The notes: a model not told the origin generated them from the sequence alone. A DNA stretch of 9,958 nt from an archaeon (GCA_020444005.1 JAHLLU010000050.1:1-9958); one strand, 5' to 3'. Positions 1 through 6,322 are shown, counted from the first letter of the stretch. A program made the numbers and translations.

Positions 1-1
1 T

Positions 2-529
2 AACCATGGCTCACCCGGAAACAAGGTATACCCCATGGAGAACCGACTCGGAAGCATATTCCAGATAGAAGAAAAGAAAAAACTGCTTGAACTCTGCACA
101 GAGTTTATGAAACCAATTCTTAGAACAAGTAGACTCTACGATGATGTACTACCAGTAATGAGGGAACTCAAACGCCGAGACTACAAGATAGGCATACTTA
201 CAAATACGCCATGGGGATGCCCATCAAAAATATGGCTCACAGAACTAGACAGATATGGTTTATCAGAATACATCGATGAAGCAATATGCTGTTATGATGT
301 GGGGTGGAGAAAACCAGACCCAAGACCATTCAAACATCTTCTAGAGAAACTCAAGGTAGCAGCAAAAGAATGTCTCTTTGTTGGAGATGACCCAAGATGG
401 GATATAGAGGGACCGCAAGCCCTTGGCATGAAGACGCTGCTTATTGATAGAACTGGTTTGAATCCTGATGCCGCACATGGTCTTGATGAGGTCTTAGATG
501 TACTCGTTGAGGATGTTTTGAGAGAATAA
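2..529 (+). CDS. HAD-superfamily hydrolase (phosphatase-like), 5'-truncated by the window edge
   Basis: This is the C-terminal part of a haloacid dehalogenase-type hydrolase, probably a soluble phosphatase; the substrate cannot be told. The frame is open from base 2, so the ATG at 35 is probably internal and the true start lies before the window. Counting from that Met, three of the four HAD motifs are visible: motif II ILTNT (54-58), motif III with the Lys in WRKPDPRPF (K93), and motif IV VGDDPRWD with acidic residues D118, D119 and D123. Motif I, the nucleophile DxD, normally sits at the N-terminus and is missing, which supports truncation rather than a short protein. The helical stretch before motif II fits a cap domain. 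The gene is followed after 37 bases by the YcaQ-like gene on the same strand, so they may share a transcript. Family assignment is firm; the substrate is unknown. Confidence 0.85.
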   Translation, partial: NHGSPGNKVYPMENRLGSIFQIEEKKKLLELCTEFMKPILRTSRLYDDVLPVMRELKRRDYKIGILTNTPWGCPSKIWLTELDRYGLSEYIDEAICCYDVGWRKPDPRPFKHLLEKLKVAAKECLFVGDDPRWDIEGPQALGMKTLLIDRTGLNPDAAHGLDEVLDVLVEDVLRE

Positions 530-556
530 GATAAAACATCCTAGTCAATAGGTAGC

Positions 557-562
557 AGGTGG
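557..562 (+). promoter_or_regulatory. Shine-Dalgarno sequence fixing a GTG start
   Basis: AGGTGG stands four bases before the GTG at 567. It is what decides that this codon, and not a later ATG, starts the YcaQ-like gene. Confidence 0.6.
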
Positions 563-566
563 TTCT

Positions 567-1742
567 GTGAAGGCTAAACGAGAGACTCTAGCACGGTTAA
601 TGATCGAGAAACAGTGGCTAAACAAGAACATCATTGACCCGACGAAACAGGATGTCTACAATACTATAGATAATCTTGGCTGCCTTCAGATAGACACCAT
701 CAGCGTCATTGAACGAGCTCACTACCTCACCCTCTGGAGCAGACTAGGCAACTATGAGAAAAACTATCTTGATACCCTAGCCTACACGGATAGGAAACTC
801 TTCGAGTACTGGGCACACGCAGCCTGTTACATCCCAATGGAACACTACAGATACTATATTCCCGCAATGAAGACTCGTGAAAAAGAAGTAATACCCAGAC
901 TTGAGAAAAGAACAGGACAAGGCAAAGAACTCGTAGACCACGTGATCAGACGAATTAAAGACGAAGGACCATTATCAAGCAAGGACTTTGACTCCAAGAA
1001 AAAGGGAAAAGGCGGATGGTGGAACCGGAAAAAGGAGAAAGTAGCAATGGATTACTTGTTCAGTGCTGGAATACTAGCAATCTCAGATCGAGTAAACTTC
1101 CAAAGATACTATGATCTCACAGAGAACGTTATCCCAGATCGGATAGACAAGGAACCACCAGAGAAAGAAGAATGTATCAAGTTCTACTTTGAGAAAACTA
1201 TGAAGTGCCTTGGTGCTATTCTCCCCAAGGATGCACGTGAATACTATCAACATCAAAGAACAAGGATACGCATGACACCTTCAAAGATTGAGGAATGGCT
1301 CCAGAAACAAGAAGACGTGGAGAGCATTGAACTTGAGGGGGAGTCTAGACGTTATTATTGTCTGGAGGAGGATAGGACTCGTCTTGAGGGGGTTGATGAT
1401 GACTTTGATTTTGATGATGTTCAACTGGTTATCTATTTTGATAACTTTATGTGGAACAGAGACAGGATAAAGCGTCTCTTCGGATTTGAGTCTAAATTAG
1501 AAATATACATCCCAGTAGATCAACGGGTCTACGGCTACTACCATCTGCCAGTAATTTACGGCGAAAGGATAGTAGCTCGAATCGAGCCCAAGATGAATCG
1601 AAAAGAAGAACAACTCATCATCAGAGGCTACTGGACAGAACCCGGATTCAAAGAAACAGAACACTACCGAGACAGATTAGAAAAAAATCTGGAAGACTTT
1701 GCAGCCTTCCATGGTGCAAAAACAATAGAATGGTTATGCTAA
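567..1742 (+). CDS. YcaQ/AlkX-type DNA glycosylase (HTH_42 winged-helix family)
   Basis: The 391-residue protein matches the YcaQ (AlkZ/AlkX) family, whose studied bacterial members are DNA glycosylases that remove alkylated bases and unhook interstrand crosslinks. The signature block is clear: CLQIDTISVIERAHYLTLWSR around residues 39-59 and EYWAHA at 80-85. The catalytic motif reads Q41-I-D43, the QxD form typical of the YcaQ/AlkX branch rather than the QxQ of AlkZ. Length is normal for the family. The start is GTG at 567, chosen because AGGTGG at 557-562 lies four bases ahead. It follows the HAD gene on the same strand. Its stop overlaps the stop of the convergent minus-strand gene by 9 bases. 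Activity on crosslinked DNA in this organism is inferred from family membership only; archaeal members could have another substrate range. Confidence 0.85.
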   Translation: MKAKRETLARLMIEKQWLNKNIIDPTKQDVYNTIDNLGCLQIDTISVIERAHYLTLWSRLGNYEKNYLDTLAYTDRKLFEYWAHAACYIPMEHYRYYIPAMKTREKEVIPRLEKRTGQGKELVDHVIRRIKDEGPLSSKDFDSKKKGKGGWWNRKKEKVAMDYLFSAGILAISDRVNFQRYYDLTENVIPDRIDKEPPEKEECIKFYFEKTMKCLGAILPKDAREYYQHQRTRIRMTPSKIEEWLQKQEDVESIELEGESRRYYCLEEDRTRLEGVDDDFDFDDVQLVIYFDNFMWNRDRIKRLFGFESKLEIYIPVDQRVYGYYHLPVIYGERIVARIEPKMNRKEEQLIIRGYWTEPGFKETEHYRDRLEKNLEDFAAFHGAKTIEWLC

Positions 1743-2519
1743 GGTATCGGGTTTCTTCATGAGCTTGGTCTTAAGCCCCGGCTCACCCTTAATACTATCA
1801 ACATACTCGTAAGCAGCTTCAGCGTTCTCAGTAGGACCCTCAAGTAGGAAAACTTTCGAGCCTTCGCCGCCATCTATGCCGCCACCTGCGACAGGAATCG
1901 CTTCAACCCCAAATAGCATGTTGAATGCTTCCATCTCAGTGATAACCTGTCCCTGTATGACGATTATTCCGCATGGCCAGCCCATTGCCTTATCGATAAC
2001 GTTTGCTCCCATTCTCAAGGTAGCATCGGATAGACTAATAGGCACTAGTTTCTCAAGACCAGCTGGGATAATGCATTGAATACCGTTTCTTGTGATATGC
2101 CCCCATGCGGTTCCTATGGTTCCTCCACCGCCACCATGTAGTAGGACACCGGCTGCGCCAAAGGGATCAATCGCATTTGCACCTTTGATGAAGACATCAT
2201 CAGGACCCATCTTCGATAGATAGGGTACAAGTTCAGGGGTCGTGCATTCTTTCATTTCACCCTCAACGAAGACAAGGTGTTTGTATCTGCCATCTGCAGT
2301 TGTAATATGGGCGCCTTCTTTTGTTACTACGCCTGCAGTGAACATTCCTTTATCGAAATCCTTTCCAAGAAGCTCCTCAGCGACGTATCCAGTAGTGGTA
2401 CTTGTTGCGATAATCAGGGTTCCATTCTTGTATGCGTATTGAACATTTTCCATACAACTCACAGCCTTAGCAATCAATCGTTTGCCTTCAGCCGGAGTCA
2501 AGGTTAATTGTACTTTCAT
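1734..2519 (-). CDS. Conserved-looking soluble protein of unknown function (glycine-rich motifs)
   Basis: I do not recognise this 261-residue protein with certainty. It has no signal peptide or membrane helix. Blocks that look conserved are DVFIKGANAID (108-118), GGGGGTIG (129-136), IPAGLEKLVP (151-160) and AGGGIDGGEGSKVFLLEG (211-228). The order 'KGANAID, G-rich loop, IPAGLEKLVP' loosely resembles the ligand-binding face of ISOCOT-fold proteins such as LUD-domain proteins, which also carry an 'AI..dG' then 'G.nK.vp' pattern; this is a weak fold-level guess, not an assignment. Three cysteines (22, 92, 149) are scattered, plus C183 in WPCG; no CxxC metal site is seen. The ATG at 2517-2519 is preceded on the minus strand by GAGGG (2526-2530) and a TATA-like CTTTTTAAAAG (2556-2566), so it has its own promoter. 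The 3' end overlaps the convergent glycosylase gene by 9 bases. Confidence 0.75.
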   Translation of the reverse strand: MKVQLTLTPAEGKRLIAKAVSCMENVQYAYKNGTLIIATSTTTGYVAEELLGKDFDKGMFTAGVVTKEGAHITTADGRYKHLVFVEGEMKECTTPELVPYLSKMGPDDVFIKGANAIDPFGAAGVLLHGGGGGTIGTAWGHITRNGIQCIIPAGLEKLVPISLSDATLRMGANVIDKAMGWPCGIIVIQGQVITEMEAFNMLFGVEAIPVAGGGIDGGEGSKVFLLEGPTENAEAAYEYVDSIKGEPGLKTKLMKKPDTLA

Positions 2520-2525
2520 TCAGTT

Positions 2526-2566
2526 CCCTCAGTGTAAAATGATGTGACTGGGTCTCTTTTAAAAAG
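2526..2566 (-). promoter_or_regulatory. Promoter and ribosome site of the unknown-function gene
   Basis: On the minus strand a TATA-like CTTTTTAAAAG covers 2566-2556 and GAGGG covers 2530-2526, six bases before the ATG. Transcription starting about 25 bases after the TATA element would give a leader of 15-20 bases that includes the Shine-Dalgarno sequence. Confidence 0.5.
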
Positions 2567-2682
2567 GTAGCTTAAACCCATTGAAATGGATAAGGAGCCT
2601 AAGACTTGTGTGCGTAGTATAGTATTATAGATTGAGATTACTGAATGAGAGAATACCTGATATGAATCAATAGACCCGTCAA

Positions 2683-2700
2683 GTAAAAACATGTTTTTAC
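2683..2700. terminator. Perfect 18-bp palindrome after the CARF gene, possible terminator or operator
   Basis: GTAAAAACATGTTTTTAC reads the same on both strands. It begins 22 bases beyond the stop of the CARF gene. On the minus strand it gives a TTTTT run, which fits a T-rich archaeal terminator. It has no loop bases at all, which fits a protein-binding site better than an RNA hairpin. The choice cannot be made from the sequence. Confidence 0.4.
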
Positions 2701-2722
2701 ATAGAAATGAAATATAACGAAA

Positions 2723-3520
2723 TTACTCAGCAGCGCCTTCAGTTAATGCCTCTGCGAATATCTCACCAAAGTCAGTGAGACTAATCACCTTCATCTTACT
2801 ACCCTTCTCAGCGTCAACGAGACCTTTCATCTCAAGCCGAGAAACAATCCTACTAAACCTATTACGCAGGGTACTATTGGCAGCCTTATAGCCGAACCAC
2901 CTGATAATATCGCTGATACTATCAGCCTCACCTCCGTTCTCATGAAGAAGAACAAGTAGCTTCTTCTCGCGCTCCCATTCCTTCTCCTCGTGCTTACTAC
3001 TAGGTTCCAGCCTGTAACCAGGAAGCTTTAACTCAATTGGGTCTCTACTGTCTTGCTCCCTATTTCGCTCAAACCAGTCTTCAAACTCTGGGTCACCGGG
3101 TTTTCCAGTTACATACCAAGCAGGTTCCTTTGAGGGAACGCTGTAGACTCTTGCGTTTCTAAACATCAAGGCTGTTGTTAATGCGATTCCCATTGTAAGG
3201 TTGGTTGTGCTAGTAATGTCAATCAAGACATCCTCGCCGCTTTCTCTAGCTTGATGAAGAATTCTGTAAATTGTCCTGAATGCACTGCGTTGCTCCATTG
3301 GATTATAGGGTACCATTATGGGGTCAAGTATCTCTAGCTTGTCTTTGAGTTCCTCTGCGTTAGTTTTACTCATATAACTGAAGACCGGCGGATCTCCTTC
3401 GCCTTTTGGCTCGCTGTACAGCAAGTATAGTTTGGTTATTCCGTGAATCTTGCTCCAGTATCTTATGCCATCGAATGCTCGACGGTAGTGTGTTCCAACG
3501 AGGCAGATGATTATAGTCAT
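2723..3520 (-). CDS. CARF-like domain plus winged-helix regulator (DUF6293/Csa3-like architecture)
   Basis: The 265-residue soluble protein has two parts. Residues 1-135 look like a Rossmann-type CARF sensor: a hydrophobic first strand MTIIICLVGTHYRR, then the key loop VLIDITSTTNLTMGIAL (98-114), which is the CARF ligand motif with D101, T103, T105 and T106. An acidic linker (about 140-185) leads to a C-terminal winged helix (about 185-255: REKKLLVLLHENGG, then STLRNRFSRIVSRLEMKGLV). This order matches archaeal CARF-HTH proteins such as Csa3 and the haloarchaeal HFX_2341 (DUF6293) type. CARF domains often bind cyclic oligoadenylates, so ligand-controlled DNA binding is the expected role. No HEPN or other nuclease motif is visible and no CRISPR genes are nearby. 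The ATG at 3518-3520 has GGTGA (3531-3527) as a ribosome site. It is transcribed divergently from the redoxin-NrdD pair across a dyad-rich region. The exact subfamily is uncertain. Confidence 0.78.
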   Translation of the reverse strand: MTIIICLVGTHYRRAFDGIRYWSKIHGITKLYLLYSEPKGEGDPPVFSYMSKTNAEELKDKLEILDPIMVPYNPMEQRSAFRTIYRILHQARESGEDVLIDITSTTNLTMGIALTTALMFRNARVYSVPSKEPAWYVTGKPGDPEFEDWFERNREQDSRDPIELKLPGYRLEPSSKHEEKEWEREKKLLVLLHENGGEADSISDIIRWFGYKAANSTLRNRFSRIVSRLEMKGLVDAEKGSKMKVISLTDFGEIFAEALTEGAAE

Positions 3521-3595
3521 ATGGTTTCACCGAATAATCCAGTGCGCTTCGAATAATGTAGATCATACAGGATATATAAAATCTCGTGAAACCAT
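3521..3595. repeat. Perfect 10-bp inverted repeat flanking the CARF-gene promoter
   Basis: ATGGTTTCAC at 3521-3530 and its exact complement GTGAAACCAT at 3586-3595 have centres 65 bases apart, about six helical turns. They enclose the TATA element and the likely transcription start of the CARF gene. Confidence 0.6.
3571..3581 (-). promoter_or_regulatory. TATA element of the CARF-winged-helix gene, between inverted-repeat arms
   Basis: On the minus strand this reads TTTTATATATC, a good archaeal TATA box. Initiation about 25 bases downstream would leave a leader of about 28 bases. One arm of the inverted repeat (3586-3595) lies just upstream of the box, where TFB would bind. The other arm (3521-3530) touches the start codon. 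This placement fits autorepression. Confidence 0.55.
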
Positions 3596-3623
3596 TCCCT
3601 ATTTGAATAATGATTCATACATT

Positions 3624-3638
3624 TTGTGACAATCACAA
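3624..3638. promoter_or_regulatory. Dyad TTGTGA-N3-TCACAA, candidate operator
   Basis: Six-base arms around a three-base spacer form a compact palindrome of the kind bound by winged-helix dimers. It lies roughly midway between the two divergent promoters and belongs to the larger GTGA/TCAC cluster. Confidence 0.5.
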
Positions 3639-3670
3639 CTTTTCACACTTTATCGTGATTATTCTCCCTA

Positions 3671-3685
3671 ACCCATCTTATGGGT
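3671..3685. promoter_or_regulatory. Dyad ACCCAT-CTT-ATGGGT, candidate operator
   Basis: A perfect six-base inverted repeat with a three-base spacer sits just upstream of the TATA-like elements for the redoxin-nrdD operon. Its sequence differs from the GTGA/TCAC sites, so it may bind a different protein. Confidence 0.4.
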
Positions 3686-3707
3686 ATTATGAAGTGAACA
3701 GTCACCG

Positions 3708-3736
3708 CTATATAGAACAATCCACGTATTTTATCA
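3708..3736 (+). promoter_or_regulatory. Candidate TATA elements for the redoxin-nrdD operon
   Basis: Two possibilities are visible: CTATATAG at 3708-3715 and GTATTTTATC at 3726-3735. The second would give a leader of about 30 bases, the first about 50. The GTGA-ACAG-TCAC pair (3694-3705) abuts the first one, so a protein bound there could block or recruit the transcription factors. Confidence 0.4.
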
Positions 3737-3773
3737 TCTAGAATTTAGTGTGCATCATGGATTTAGCACGCTA

Positions 3774-3778
3774 GAGGT
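3774..3778 (+). promoter_or_regulatory. Shine-Dalgarno sequence that decides the redoxin start
   Basis: GAGGT is eight bases before the ATG at 3787 and overlaps the in-frame TTG at 3778, which rules that TTG out as the likely start. Confidence 0.65.
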
Positions 3779-3786
3779 TGCGCAAA

Positions 3787-4044
3787 ATGAAGATCACAGT
3801 ATACTCACTGCCCGATTGCCCAAAGTGCGACAAGCTAAAGGAATTCTTAAAGTCGCAGAATATTGATTTTGAGGCAGATTGGTTTGATACAGAAAACCAG
3901 ACAGATTTTGTAATGATGAATATGTTCGGAAACCCACCGATCCTAACTCTTGGGGATAAGGAGACGGTGAAGCCCTCTGAGGAGCTGTTCGAGGGTACTA
4001 CGTTGATTGAGGGAAGAGTGTTGGAGATGTTAAAGCTTGGCTAA
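3787..4044 (+). CDS. Glutaredoxin-like redoxin (NrdH-like), probable electron donor to NrdD
   Basis: This 85-residue soluble protein has the thioredoxin fold of small glutaredoxins. It starts MKITVYSLPDCPKC, with the redox pair C11-P-K-C14, and carries the cis-proline segment GNPPILTL (P51 is the likely cis-Pro). Its length is typical of NrdH and small glutaredoxins. It probably reduces a disulfide in a partner protein. Its stop overlaps the start of nrdD by 8 bases, so ribonucleotide reductase is the evident partner; some class III reductases, including one from Methanosarcina, use such a redoxin instead of formate. A TTG at 3778 is also in frame, but it lies within the Shine-Dalgarno sequence GAGGT (3774-3778), which is spaced 8 bases from the ATG at 3787, so the ATG is preferred. 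Direct transfer of electrons to NrdD is inferred from context. Confidence 0.85.
   Translation: MKITVYSLPDCPKCDKLKEFLKSQNIDFEADWFDTENQTDFVMMNMFGNPPILTLGDKETVKPSEELFEGTTLIEGRVLEMLKLG
4023..4044 (+). promoter_or_regulatory. Translational coupling site between redoxin and nrdD
   Basis: GGAGAT (4023-4028) lies inside the end of the redoxin gene, and the TTG start of nrdD (4037) precedes the redoxin stop (4042-4044). The eight-base overlap suggests ribosomes pass from one gene to the next and make the two proteins in linked amounts. Confidence 0.6.
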
Positions 4045-6283
4045 GCATAGGGATTTGCCCCAGTTTCAGAGAAGGATAGACGAGTTCTTCACGGATAGTC
4101 TATTCATGGGGATGCCCATGGTTCACACTACAGACGGTTATCTAATACCATGGGATAAGTCACGCATCGTGGACATGCTAGGGAAAGAGACTCAGCTAGC
4201 AGAGAAGATGTTTGATATACCGGCTATCAGCGAGTTGACTGCTGAGAAGATCGCGGATGAGGTAGAGCGAAGATTCAGACTCACAAAGCCTAGATTCGTT
4301 TCAGGAGCTATGATAAGAGAGGTTACAAACAACCTGCTTCTTGAATGGAGCCACGAGGTACCAGAGTTTGGGATCTACAGAAACCTGCTCACAAGAGTAG
4401 GTGCACCCATTTATGACGCTTACCAGATTGACACAGGGGGTGGCTTTGAAAGCAAGGAGAACGCAAATCTTCAACCTAACCCTGAGACGGTTCACAAGAA
4501 GAAAGCGGACAGGCTGAGCAAAGAGCAGTACTTACTTCTTATGGACCCAAAACTCGCGACTGCACACACTAAAGGGGATATTCACATTCACACACTGGAG
4601 TACTTTGGTACCCGACCATTCTGTCAGGACTGGGACCTCAGATACTTCCTCTACTATGGCTTGATTCCTGATGGTCAAGGATTCAGAAGCAGTGTAGCCG
4701 GACCAGCAATACAGCCAGAAGTAGCCATACTACACAGCGTCAAGGTTCTTGCAGCAGGACAGACAAACTTCAGCGGCGGTCAGGGATTCATGTATTATAC
4801 ATTGTTCCTTGCGCCTTTCCTGAGGGGTATGAACTACAAGAAGGTAAAGCAGCTAGCCCAGATGATGTTTTATGAGTTGACCCAGACATATGTTACTCGC
4901 GGAGGACAACTTGTCTTCAGCAATATACAGCTCCCAATGGGTGTACCTGACATCTGGAAAGATGTACCCGTAGTCAAACAGGGACAGATAGGACCAGAAA
5001 CATATGGAGACTATGAAGATGAGGTGCAGATGTTCTTCAGAGCTATCAACGAGGTAGCACTAGAGGGAGACTACTGGGGTAAACCCTTCAACTTCCCAAA
5101 GAACGAGAACTATGTCTCACCAGAGTTTTTCAAACCAGAATACGATGACCTCTGGCTTCTTGTACACGAGGCAGTCTCAAAATTCGGAGCCCCATATTTT
5201 GACAACATGTTACCAGCGTATCGTGGCTACGGTAATGGTATCAGCTGCTACCAGTGCTGCGCATATCAGTTCGCAAATACACCCGAAACTGATGAACACT
5301 TCAATGAAAAGCTCTGGTTCCAAGACGGTATGCACTTCAGCATGGGAGGCTGGCAAGTAGTAAGCCTAAACATGCCCAGAATGGCGTACCAAGCAAACGG
5401 CGATTATGACAAACTCCTCGCAATAGCAAAAGAGAACATGAGGCTAGCCATGGGAGTATTCCAAGCGAAACGACGCTGGATGGACAAAGCCATAGGAAGC
5501 AATATGGTTCCATTCGCCACACAGACTCCAAGAGACCCCCGAACAGGCAAGAAGGGCCCACCAGCAGTTGACTTCAATGAGCTGGTTCAGGTAATAGGGG
5601 TGGTCGGAGTAAACGAGATGGTGGAATACTTCACCGGGAACCAGCTTCATGAATCGGATGATGCTGTAAGACTGGCCGTCAGACTTTTACTGGATATGGA
5701 AAAGTTCAGAAAAGGATTGGAGATGAGAAGCGGCTGGAAAGTAATGCTTGCAAGAACACCAGCTGAATCAACTGCACAGACCTTCGCAGTAGCCGACCTA
5801 GTTAGCCCCGATTACAAGCAAGCTGCACGTCAGATGGTAAAAGGAGACACGACCACTATCCAGAGCCTTGTGAAGAAGCGTGATGCGCCTGTCTATTACA
5901 CTAATGGCACTCATACCTACGTTGGAGCAAAGATACCACTTGGCAAGAGAATAGACATAGAGCATAAGTTCTTCCCAATCCTCAGCGGAGGAAATATCTT
6001 CCACGCATGGATAGGGGAAAGCAGCAGCGACCCCGAAGCGCTGTACAAACTAACACAACGTATCTGCCGCAATAGCCAGATAGGATACTTTAGTTACACC
6101 AAGGACCTGACAGTGTGCAGTAATTGTCAGAACACAGTAGCTGGAATGTTAAACAAGTGCCCAACCTGTGGAAGCGACAACGTGCGCCACTGGAGCAGAA
6201 TCACTGGCTACTATACGGATGTAACTGGGTGGAACGAGGGCAAGCGCCAAGAACTAATGGACAGATATAGGGTAACTGTCTAA
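4037..6283 (+). CDS. nrdD: Anaerobic (class III) ribonucleoside-triphosphate reductase, glycyl-radical subunit
   Basis: NrdD reduces ribonucleotides to deoxyribonucleotides in the absence of oxygen, using a glycyl radical. The 748-residue protein begins with a divergent ATP-cone (about 28-85: DGYLIPWDKSRIVDML and then TAEKIADEVERRF) for allosteric control. The catalytic barrel follows, with DIHIHTLEYF (181-190), C196 in RPFCQDWDLR, and the active-site loop ISCYQCC (402-408), where C404, C407 or C408 should hold the thiyl radical. The C-terminus has the zinc site C694-x2-C697 and C708-x2-C711, then the glycyl-radical motif RITGYY with G724. The start is TTG at 4037, supported by GGAGAT (4023-4028) and an 8-base overlap with the redoxin gene, so the two are translationally coupled. 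The radical-SAM activase NrdG, often adjacent, is not in the window. Assignment is very secure. Confidence 0.97.
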   Translation: MAKHRDLPQFQRRIDEFFTDSLFMGMPMVHTTDGYLIPWDKSRIVDMLGKETQLAEKMFDIPAISELTAEKIADEVERRFRLTKPRFVSGAMIREVTNNLLLEWSHEVPEFGIYRNLLTRVGAPIYDAYQIDTGGGFESKENANLQPNPETVHKKKADRLSKEQYLLLMDPKLATAHTKGDIHIHTLEYFGTRPFCQDWDLRYFLYYGLIPDGQGFRSSVAGPAIQPEVAILHSVKVLAAGQTNFSGGQGFMYYTLFLAPFLRGMNYKKVKQLAQMMFYELTQTYVTRGGQLVFSNIQLPMGVPDIWKDVPVVKQGQIGPETYGDYEDEVQMFFRAINEVALEGDYWGKPFNFPKNENYVSPEFFKPEYDDLWLLVHEAVSKFGAPYFDNMLPAYRGYGNGISCYQCCAYQFANTPETDEHFNEKLWFQDGMHFSMGGWQVVSLNMPRMAYQANGDYDKLLAIAKENMRLAMGVFQAKRRWMDKAIGSNMVPFATQTPRDPRTGKKGPPAVDFNELVQVIGVVGVNEMVEYFTGNQLHESDDAVRLAVRLLLDMEKFRKGLEMRSGWKVMLARTPAESTAQTFAVADLVSPDYKQAARQMVKGDTTTIQSLVKKRDAPVYYTNGTHTYVGAKIPLGKRIDIEHKFFPILSGGNIFHAWIGESSSDPEALYKLTQRICRNSQIGYFSYTKDLTVCSNCQNTVAGMLNKCPTCGSDNVRHWSRITGYYTDVTGWNEGKRQELMDRYRVTV

Positions 6284-6285
6284 CC

Positions 6286-6300
6286 CCTCCATTTTTATTC
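6286..6300 (+). promoter_or_regulatory. T-rich end of nrdD and TATA-like element of the TrmO gene
   Basis: CCTCCATTTTTATTC follows the nrdD stop. The T-run could end nrdD transcripts. TTTTTATTC at 6292-6300 is also centred about 26 bases before the ATG at 6323, the distance expected for a leaderless archaeal transcript, and no Shine-Dalgarno sequence is seen there. Confidence 0.45.
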
Positions 6301-6322
6301 ATATTAACTTGTTCTGTATTGC

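Larger units (their letters stand above)
2520..2722. other. Intergenic region between two minus-strand genes
   Basis: This 203-base gap holds the promoter of the unknown-function gene at its left end and the 18-bp palindrome (2683-2700) at its right end. I found no coding potential, RNA gene or repeat in the middle part, which is AT-rich. Confidence 0.6.
3521..3786. promoter_or_regulatory. Divergent control region between the CARF-winged-helix gene and the redoxin-nrdD operon
   Basis: This 266-base gap contains no gene. It holds eight GTGA/TCAC half-sites (3527, 3586, 3626, 3633, 3643, 3655, 3694, 3702), where one or two would be expected by chance. It also has an inverted pair ATGGTTTCAC (3521-3530) and GTGAAACCAT (3586-3595), the dyads TTGTGA-CAA-TCACAA (3624-3638) and ACCCAT-CTT-ATGGGT (3671-3685), and GAATAAT at 3532, 3551 and 3605 with its complement ATTATTC at 3658. 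This looks like a set of regulator binding sites serving both directions. Confidence 0.6.

Noticed and set aside
1288..1470. Plus-strand 60-codon open frame inside the glycosylase gene
   Set aside because: It is an alternative frame of a well-supported gene and has no ribosome site or recognisable motif.
1876..2507. Several plus-strand open frames opposite the unknown-function gene
   Set aside because: They are antisense to a 261-residue frame with a clear promoter, ribosome site and protein-like composition; their products are low-complexity and match nothing.
3366..3566. Minus-strand open frame overlapping the start of the CARF gene
   Set aside because: It is out of frame with the CARF protein, runs through its promoter region and has no ribosome site.
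3521..3786. CRISPR array or leader beside the CARF gene
   Set aside because: The repeated words are short, irregularly spaced and in both orientations; there are no repeat-spacer units.
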